The notes beneath the pieces are model-generated. The model was not told where the DNA came from, did not search any database, and worked only from the letters and a program-made list of their open reading frames with translations. Positions 9,201 to 12,199 of a stretch of DNA of 12,199 nt are shown here, piece after piece (the stretch's first letter is position 1; the number at the start of each line of letters is the position of its first letter). The DNA is taken from NCBI GenBank assembly GCA_964387535.1, contig CAYLXH010000063.1, forward strand, positions 1 to 12,199. Direction: 5' to 3'. Position numbers and translations under genes: made by a program. The stretch is from Butyricicoccus_A sp964387535. Its GTDB lineage: Bacteria > Bacillota > Clostridia > Oscillospirales > Butyricicoccaceae.

Positions 9201-11144
9201 GGTCTCCGTGGAGCGGTCGATACCGTAATCGGTACAGCTGTTATTGTCCAGACCGATGTCGTGGAAATACGGAGATGCCGCCAGGATCGCCATGACCTTG
9301 GGATTGGACCACTGCTTTTCCACGCCCTCGTGCTTCACGATGACACTGTCGGAATCACAGTCAAAATCGGTCAGGGCCGCGTAGGCTTTGTCCTTGTTTT
9401 TAATGTAATTTCCGCCGAGGGCGGTGCTGTCTTTCCAATCGCTTTTGTCTTTTCCATCAGATTCGGCATCGCCGTAGTACCCAATCGTGACCAAGCCGCT
9501 GAAGCCGTTGTTATTGTTATCATCCTTCTTGAGCAGATAGGCGGAAACGATCTGCTCCCGGCCTTCCTCGTTGCCGTCGAAGTTGCCCGCAGCAATGCTT
9601 TCCACCTGCATATTATCCAGGTCGTAACCGTCGGCCTTCTTCGTGCCTGCGTCGTAATAGGACGTCGTATACAAATGCTCCAGTTCTCCGTCGCCGGCCT
9701 TGTCGTTCCAGGCAAAGACTGCGCCGGAGATGAACACAGCCTCGGCCTCGGCCGCCCCCTTATAGCTGAAGCACTTGGTCTGCAGCAAGGGAGAAACATC
9801 TTCACTTTCATAGAAGCCGTTGATGGTAAACTTGTTTGGATACAAATTGCCGTAACCCACAGCCTCATATTTACCCTGATAGTTCTTCGTTCCCTTGTCT
9901 GTTTCCGTCATGCCGGTGCAGTGGAGCACGGAGTAGACCAGCATATCGTTGCCGTCCACATTGATGTTGTGCATATCCTTGCTCTCGTTATCCTGCATAC
10001 CGACGGTGACGATCTCGGGGAAGTCAGTGCTGCCGCCGCTGTCGTCGGAGGCGATCACGTTGCCCACGGTGGAGGTACCCCAAACCATGCGGTACCGGTC
10101 ATCGGCGCAGCTATTGTCCTTGGCGACGTCCGTACTCTTCATGGAAAAGCGTCCCGTCAGCTTCCAGCCGGAAGACAGCTTGTCGTAAATAAACACCTGG
10201 GTGCCAAGATGCTTCAATTTTTCGCCGTAGTGGGTATCGTTCATACTGACGGTGACCACCAGCTCGTCATAGCCGTCCTTATCCGTGTCGGCCGCTTCCA
10301 TCTGCACCTTGGCGGCGTTTTTCGCCTCTGTCTTGTCCATATCGGAGGCATCGCCGAGAAGCGAGAACAAGCCATACGGGTTTTCCGCAGTCTTGCCAAT
10401 AACAATTGTGCCTTTCTCGACATCATAGCTGGATCCGCTCTTTGTGACAGTGCATTCCCGCAGGGAAGGGACCTGGGAATTGCCGGCGCCCACTTCATAC
10501 ATGATGATGGAGTCCATACCGTCGCCGTCAAAATCGCCGCAGGCCACGCTCAGGAAGCCGTTCATCTGGTGAAGCTTACAGCTCGTCAGCCAGCTCAGGC
10601 TGGTGCGTTCAAAGAGGACGTAGTCCGAAACGCTCTTGCCCTGTTTGTTCGTGAGGCTCAGCTCCAGCTTCCCGTCGCGGGCGTTGAGGCCCAGCAGGGC
10701 AACATACTCGTCCTTGCCGCTGCCGGGGTTGAAGCCATCCACCGAGGCGGCCATGTAGGTATTGTCGTATAGTCCCACGTCGTTTTTGTTATAACCAATA
10801 CGGTTGCCGCCGCCGTTGATATCGATACTGGGCAGGCCGGTTGTGTTAGTCGCATCATGGGATTTGACATAGTTCACGCCGTTTTCCTGACTGTTGCCGC
10901 TCCAGCCGTAGGTAAGGTACAGCTCAGACTTGACAAGCAGCGGAAACGCGGAGTTTCCCATTGCGCCAAATGGATTGTTCGCCGCGGCCTTCTGCTCTTC
11001 CGCGGTCATTTCCGTGGGCGTACTGATGCCGAAGGCGCCGGAGTCCGCGGCGTATGTCGTGGTTGTTATCGTTGTCGGAATCAGTGAAATGATGATAGCC
11101 GCAGCGAGCGCCAGGCTCACCCACCGATTTGCTAACTTCTTCAT
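2469..11144 (-). CDS. Giant exported multidomain surface protein (propeller, pore-former-like region, beta repeats, Cys/His tail)
   Basis: This gene encodes 2891 residues and is intact. The ATG is supported by AAAGGAG 7 bases upstream. Residues 1-32 are a Sec signal peptide (MKK start, Ala/Ile core, cleavage near TYA). Residues about 95-600 hold FG-GAP/VCBS-like propeller blades with calcium-type loops (GDFDGDG near 204, DTDKDGYDE near 285, GNFDGNEEG near 520, DFDCDSDS near 590). Residues about 640-720 and 817-885 are Ser/Thr/Gly-rich alternating beta stretches resembling aerolysin/ETX-MTX2 insertion regions. An FN3 domain (about 905-997) and an Ig-like domain (about 1004-1100) follow. Residues about 1100-1365 are not recognised. 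A Big-like domain (about 1372-1457) precedes divergent beta repeats up to about 2142. Five Listeria-Bacteroides repeats with one MucBP-like unit after the third span about 2147-2535. The tail (about 2620-2891) has Cx9Cx2Cx12-13H units and ends in a Trp-rich peptide. No LPXTG or SLH motif is seen. It probably acts at the cell surface or is secreted; adhesin or toxin-like roles are inference. Confidence 0.9.
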   Translation of the reverse strand: MKKLANRWVSLALAAAIIISLIPTTITTTTYAADSGAFGISTPTEMTAEEQKAAANNPFGAMGNSAFPLLVKSELYLTYGWSGNSQENGVNYVKSHDATNTTGLPSIDINGGGNRIGYNKNDVGLYDNTYMAASVDGFNPGSGKDEYVALLGLNARDGKLELSLTNKQGKSVSDYVLFERTSLSWLTSCKLHQMNGFLSVACGDFDGDGMDSIIMYEVGAGNSQVPSLRECTVTKSGSSYDVEKGTIVIGKTAENPYGLFSLLGDASDMDKTEAKNAAKVQMEAADTDKDGYDELVVTVSMNDTHYGEKLKHLGTQVFIYDKLSSGWKLTGRFSMKSTDVAKDNSCADDRYRMVWGTSTVGNVIASDDSGGSTDFPEIVTVGMQDNESKDMHNINVDGNDMLVYSVLHCTGMTETDKGTKNYQGKYEAVGYGNLYPNKFTINGFYESEDVSPLLQTKCFSYKGAAEAEAVFISGAVFAWNDKAGDGELEHLYTTSYYDAGTKKADGYDLDNMQVESIAAGNFDGNEEGREQIVSAYLLKKDDNNNNGFSGLVTIGYYGDAESDGKDKSDWKDSTALGGNYIKNKDKAYAALTDFDCDSDSVIVKHEGVEKQWSNPKVMAILAASPYFHDIGLDNNSCTDYGIDRSTETSTETSHTLTTNFVVGYEYSTPMNNGGGVEATIENNLTWSSNNSRTVTYSTNYSNNTDTHQVVVYRSPTLVYQFKNINTDEKVYLSKALSPVTTMVPVEEYNEQAASYELQEIDESKLTLGTPGDPSSYPSQAKQITSAMKDTVLLGDGKWSPYSTEGTITKGVSVGEMSGKSFNYEFDFSFTAYGLIFGAKIGGGAGYGYETTKSVVNGTEISRSGTVEGVGGGDYDFQWNFVTWSTTLNDLTIPVCGYLVQNVTAPPSPAENLNITDITDSSLTLQWEAGVRRAEKYDIYRMLEASTDPYLYIGSVSGDSEEFSYPLTGLDSGTSYTFVVRGVSGGKESVDSASATACTSLPGGNSITINPLQSTYSVAPGDSVTLKTTVASSSSISSLTMVWQTRASGSGTWRNIDDETDDSLTLSNVTQDMDGSQYRLRVKAVTTSANVSYFYSNTATLSVSTTDTAATLSITRVSGGSGTLNPYDPYTGNATYVTSEPRYEMQQVEIPVTFTVGETEGQVYQVVNTSDDPVYIGEIDLDGVTKYYVLTKNADGTYSASGDALTVEEKYFSSSGAIFDVPTGESEALTLTIGEGADAMVFDAIAMWNNHAEETEKFKKAWHNEEGNLYAEYNGTEYIVTDQNELIEQDYVELGKLTYVDAEQAVAVGKNETYLIYDRSYDENVHMTYLPVTLEECVTVGEAIHSLARLEPITKMEERPVIVGYETKTTDGTAITLSATLKKANSGQLLSGIGADFVIINQNTGISEIIHKTSDSNGKISINWTASSEGLYAIQVSIPGTDTLSSSLTEPQYYYASSQSSETQYRLRLQVSGSDVANSVTYGDTVSLVAQSKTGTADWTALEIGADSSLSLTAAMKGGTVTTLTGTSYAPDKAGEYTFSLVKTEGTTKTALATATLTVNSFKLTVTPAWEGTIPSSLDAVTLKFTDASGKQITSLPNGDEEKLRAVLLKDCTYFTDPDPAPGLYYVTLSWNDSYEESIQNDVITFLNNAYSITLCSASFYKIDDAAPVRYEVVDGNGSIDATGKQYVHFKSGEQQSQGTPLRFQATPDTGYLVKNWKVNGNVVSEDSTDYVVTPISGGNAQMLTISSFDTQRDVANGELLVQVEFTNKTSTVNYSAVGDGSLTAKTSQGTEVQSGASLVYGASVVFTAVPDEGQMVKEWTVTVNGKTPKTYTWPENGEIYRENTLTLSDLSEKSYTVSVEFTQKKTFTVAEPVFVDDTGNPVNVGTITMTDANGWPVSAGDELEQGKAIIYTVEFTDSNFNTVNAWEYSTDGNHWISDSDGGQLSYFCCKGNTETLYVRAVVYVAQSYTLDWKVVEDDEEITDPDIASLTATSGNTTLASGGSYPINTPVDFNLELDDSYYVVDWSNATPAEDGKSATLTLTGNTAVTVTVAKKPTVSWADPTNGTISVEGTVNGSNTELSSGDYVDFGSSVTFTATPAKGYRVKGWYSDEAGTERIPGTTAEQNSYTIENMSGDVSVYVVYELITYTITFDTDGGTTIDPIIQPDGTDVTAPENPTKTGYTFMGWEPEIPEIMPEEDMTITAKWKINQYTITFDTDGGTPITPITQDYDTDVTAPENPTKTGYTFVGWDKEIPDTMPAENVTITAKWAINQYTISFETNGGTEIDSITQDYGTPVTAPENPTKTGYGFGGWYEDETLSETPFVFTEDTTITDRNITLYAKWNPLDGIKYTVKHNFEKLDGTFETEIEEMSGVTGTDTEAQPKNVTGFTAGSVIQQEIEGDGSTVIEITYTRNTYTLTFKPENGEEDIVETVKYGAPITAPADLDRTDYTLVGWDKEIPDTMPAEDVTITAIWAINQYTITFETNGGTPIAPITQDYGTDVTAPENPTKTGYTFVGWDKEIPETMPAENVTITAIWEINRYIITVESTEKGSVTVDCDDAAMGDTVTLTVVPDEDYALKTLTVIDENGNDVSVEKLGDYEYSFTMPASKVSIGAIFAHANHRYESVVTAPTCTEQGYTTHTCSTCGDSYVDTYVEADGHSFGEWTETKAATCTDKGEESRSCSVCGETETREIAALGHNYQDGTCTNCGAKDPSTKPSWKDWLDKIFGDWWGDECDHVYTSVVTEPTCGEQGYTTHTCEKCGDTYKDSYTDALGHEWDEGEITKEATCAEGGEKTFTCETCGETKVEKIDALGHEWDEGEITKEATCTEDGEKTFTCETCGETKVEKIDALGHKFENGICTECGEEESSEPENPGKPSWDNFWDWLKGWWN
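2591..2824 (-). repeat. Two tandem 117-bp coding repeats (39 residues each)
   Basis: Units 2591-2707 and 2708-2824 differ at 6 of 117 positions by eye. Each encodes one Cx9Cx2Cx12H unit that includes EWDEGEITKEATC. Most differences are synonymous, and the remaining ones alter the residues around CTEDG/CAEGG. The high DNA identity points to a recent duplication, and the copy number could vary between strains. Confidence 0.9.
3541..4706 (-). repeat. Five Listeria-Bacteroides (InlB B-type) repeats with one MucBP-like insertion
   Basis: Each unit of about 60 residues runs YTITFDTDGG, a short linker, TAPENPTKTGYTFVGW, then MPAENVTITAKW. The units lie at about 4706-4530, 4519-4345, 4336-4120 (longer, with a W-Y-E-D-E-T loop), 3904-3730 and 3724-3541. 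A MucBP-like unit (about 4108-3905, starting KYTVKHNFEKLDG) separates the third and fourth. The DNA of the second and fifth units is nearly identical over about 140 bases. In this family the repeats are beta-grasp-like stalk or spacer modules of surface proteins. Confidence 0.85.
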
Positions 11145-11151
11145 GTGACTT

Positions 11152-11158
11152 CTCCTTT
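11152..11158 (-). promoter_or_regulatory. Ribosome binding site of the giant gene
   Basis: AAAGGAG on the - strand ends 7 bases before the ATG at 11142-11144 and fixes this start, which also gives a well-formed signal peptide. Upstream T-rich and CTCCT segments (about 11206-11218) are complementary to it and could mask it if they are transcribed in the same leader. Confidence 0.85.
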
Positions 11159-11199
11159 CGGAAAATAAAAGTTCTCTATTTTAAACAGGATATCTCCTG

Positions 11200-11237
11200 A
11201 AAAAAAAAGGATCAGGAGCATTTTTCTACAAACGCTC
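11200..11237 (-). terminator. Possible weak terminator after the small membrane protein gene
   Basis: On the - strand GAGCGTTT (11237-11230) pairs with AAATGCTC (11223-11216), with one G-U pair, around a 6-base loop. A run of nine T follows at 11208-11200, seven bases after the stem, which is further than usual. The same pairing on the + strand has an A-C mismatch, which favours a - strand role. It may be an attenuator rather than a terminator, since other stems overlap it. Confidence 0.35.
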
Positions 11238-11281
11238 TTCGGGTCGTGATTTTGTTTTCCACGCGCTGTTGCGCCGGAATG

Positions 11282-11617
11282 TTAGCAGTCGCTTCCTTCC
11301 GCACAGCCTGTATGGATTATTGTTGATTTGTTTTTCAGTCGGATACAGAATACGGTCACAGCTACGCCAATGACAAAGGCGGCAATGCCAACGACGACAT
11401 ACGCCCCCGCGCCGTCCCGCAGCAGCACCCCACCGTAGCCACTCGCTACTGACACGATACCCGGTGCCTGTACGCTTCTGAAAAGAACGCCAATACCGGC
11501 CAGAAGAAACAGGCTGCACACTGTCAGGCAGGAAAACAGCCGGGCTTCATATCGTTTTCGGTACTGCCGTGTCCTGCATCGTATCTCCCACATCCGGTTT
11601 TCCATCTTACCGGTCAT
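11282..11617 (-). CDS. Small two-helix membrane protein of unknown function
   Basis: This gene encodes 111 residues from the ATG at 11615-11617, chosen because GGAGGGAGG ends 7 bases upstream. A longer reading from 11635 would start inside that ribosome site. The N-terminus (residues 1-26) is strongly basic (RTRQYRKRYEAR) and probably cytoplasmic. Transmembrane helices lie at about 27-46 and 72-92, joined by a Gly-rich external loop, and the C-terminus is short and contains two Cys. I recognise no enzyme motif. The gene lies between a PrsW-type protease gene and the giant surface protein gene, all in one direction, with 137 bases to the next start. A role as membrane partner or protease substrate is possible but is only inference from position. 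Confidence 0.75.
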   Translation of the reverse strand: MTGKMENRMWEIRCRTRQYRKRYEARLFSCLTVCSLFLLAGIGVLFRSVQAPGIVSVASGYGGVLLRDGAGAYVVVGIAAFVIGVAVTVFCIRLKNKSTIIHTGCAEGSDC

Positions 11618-11624
11618 CCAATAA

Positions 11625-11633
11625 CCTCCCTCC
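11625..11633 (-). promoter_or_regulatory. Ribosome binding site that sets the start of the small membrane protein
   Basis: GGAGGGAGG on the - strand lies 7 bases before the ATG at 11615-11617. The upstream in-frame ATG at 11633-11635 overlaps this site and has no ribosome site of its own. Confidence 0.8.
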
Positions 11634-11638
11634 ATATC

Positions 11639-11653
11639 GTTTTTAGTAAAAAC
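11639..11653. repeat. Short perfect inverted repeat upstream of the small membrane protein gene
   Basis: GTTTTT (11639-11644) and AAAAAC (11648-11653) form a perfect 6-3-6 inverted repeat directly before the ribosome site. It could be an operator or a weak leader hairpin. In AT-rich upstream DNA it may also be chance. Confidence 0.3.
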
Positions 11654-11723
11654 CCTCTATTTATTAAAAGACATGAAATCAAAAATCCTTCCACCCCAAG
11701 CAACAATTTTTTCAAAATATTTC

Positions 11724-11758
11724 AAAAAATTTGAGCCGCCCCATTCTCAGGGCGGCTC
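11724..11758 (-). terminator. Intrinsic terminator of the PrsW-family gene
   Basis: On the - strand GAGCCGCCC (11758-11750) pairs perfectly with GGGCGGCTC (11741-11733) across an 8-base loop, then AAATTTTTT follows. It starts 15 bases after the PrsW stop codon at 11773-11775. It implies that the small membrane protein gene downstream has its own promoter in 11634-11723, or depends on readthrough. Confidence 0.9.
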
Positions 11759-11772
11759 GTCACGCAAAGCAG

Positions 11773-12199
11773 CTATTCAAACATGATATTGAGTTTGAGT
11801 TTGGGAAGCAGAATCTTTCCCGCAAAGAAGAAAGCGATCAGGACAGACGGAAAGAGATAGCCCGCGATCCGCCATGCTCCGTCTCCGGAAATCAGCACGT
11901 TATAGGTGGCATGGAACACGATACAGACGCCCAGCAGACCCACCGTTCCGGTAAACGCCAGCCATCGGCGGCGGAACACATAAGACAGTCCGAACCCAAT
12001 CAAAATGCCGCAGAGGATATGCAGCGCCCCGGCGGAAAGCCCGCGAATCAGCAGGAACAACAAATTTTCCGCGCCGTTCTCCATCAGATAGCACACATTT
12101 TCAAAAGTGGCAAAGCCTACGGCAAGGGCAACGGCGGCTTCGGGCAAATCCCGAACCTGTGGCTCGAAAATCAGAATGTAGAAAAGCAGCGGCAGCAGC
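11773..12199 (-). CDS. PrsW-family intramembrane protease, C-terminal part (5' end outside window)
   Basis: The frame is open from the window edge to a TAG at 11773-11775, giving 141 visible residues with the N-terminus missing. It shows PrsW-family signatures: GFATFENVCY (Glu33 of the visible part), a membrane His in ALHILCG (His60) and the late His in FHATYN (His96), set within several hydrophobic helices. The upstream Glu motif of the family (EE/KE type) would lie outside the window. PrsW proteins are polytopic membrane proteases; in Bacillus subtilis PrsW makes the first cut in the anti-sigma factor RsiW and so releases a stress sigma factor. The substrate here is unknown. A TTG at 12145-12147 is not a credible start, because family-like sequence (FEPQVRDL) continues upstream of it. 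A strong terminator follows. Confidence 0.85.
   Translation of the reverse strand, partial: LLPLLFYILIFEPQVRDLPEAAVALAVGFATFENVCYLMENGAENLLFLLIRGLSAGALHILCGILIGFGLSYVFRRRWLAFTGTVGLLGVCIVFHATYNVLISGDGAWRIAGYLFPSVLIAFFFAGKILLPKLKLNIMFE

Noticed and set aside
9183..10772. A 529-codon open frame on the + strand
   Set aside because: It is antisense to the signal-peptide and propeller region of the giant gene, with a His/Val-rich shadow composition and no start signals.
11194..11225. A + strand terminator (CTCCTGA/TCAGGAG followed by CATTTTT)
   Set aside because: No + strand gene leads into it. The loop is a homopolymer A-run and the stem is only 7 bp.
11618..11635. Six-residue N-terminal extension of the small membrane protein
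   Set aside because: The ATG at 11633-11635 overlaps the GGAGGGAGG ribosome site that serves the ATG at 11615-11617.
12145..12147. TTG as start codon of the PrsW-family gene
   Set aside because: Family-like membrane sequence continues in frame upstream to the window edge, so the true start lies outside.

Overview
The window looks like a chromosomal segment from a gut-type Clostridia (Oscillospiraceae/Lachnospiraceae-like). Evidence: strong AGGAG-type ribosome binding sites, rubrerythrin-type and PrsW-type proteins, Listeria-Bacteroides (InlB B-type) repeats, and a remnant of a large serine recombinase of the Tn4451/ICE kind. Base composition is uneven. The first gene is visibly AT-richer than the long gene that fills most of the window, and mobile-element debris separates the two, so the window reads as a mosaic.

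Left part (1-1350): one complete + strand gene for a fused protein with a calcineurin-like metallophosphoesterase domain, a ferritin-like (rubrerythrin) di-iron domain and a rubredoxin-like iron-binding domain. It is closed by a clear intrinsic terminator.

Scar region (about 1340-2460): decayed - strand relics. These are the C-terminal third of a large serine recombinase without its catalytic domain, a bidirectional hairpin terminator, and the C-terminal half of an XRE/Cro-CI-type regulator carrying an in-frame amber codon. A 9-bp inverted repeat around a strong 11-bp hairpin lies between these relics and the next gene.

Main part (2469-11144, - strand): one intact gene for a 2891-residue exported protein. 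In order it has a Sec signal peptide, an FG-GAP/VCBS-like propeller region, a Ser/Thr-rich beta-hairpin region resembling aerolysin/ETX-MTX2 pore-forming toxins, FN3 and Ig-like domains, several divergent beta repeats, five Listeria-Bacteroides repeats with a MucBP-like unit inserted, and a Cys/His repeat tail ending in a Trp-rich amphipathic peptide. The tail is internally duplicated, and the former C-terminus survives as an internal segment. No LPXTG, SLH or other standard anchor is visible.

Right part (11282-12199, - strand): a small two-helix membrane protein and, running off the window edge, a PrsW-family intramembrane protease followed by its own terminator. All three right-hand genes run in the same direction. 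A membrane protease, a small membrane protein and a giant exported protein could form a surface or envelope-stress module. Only their proximity and orientation are seen; the functional link is inference.
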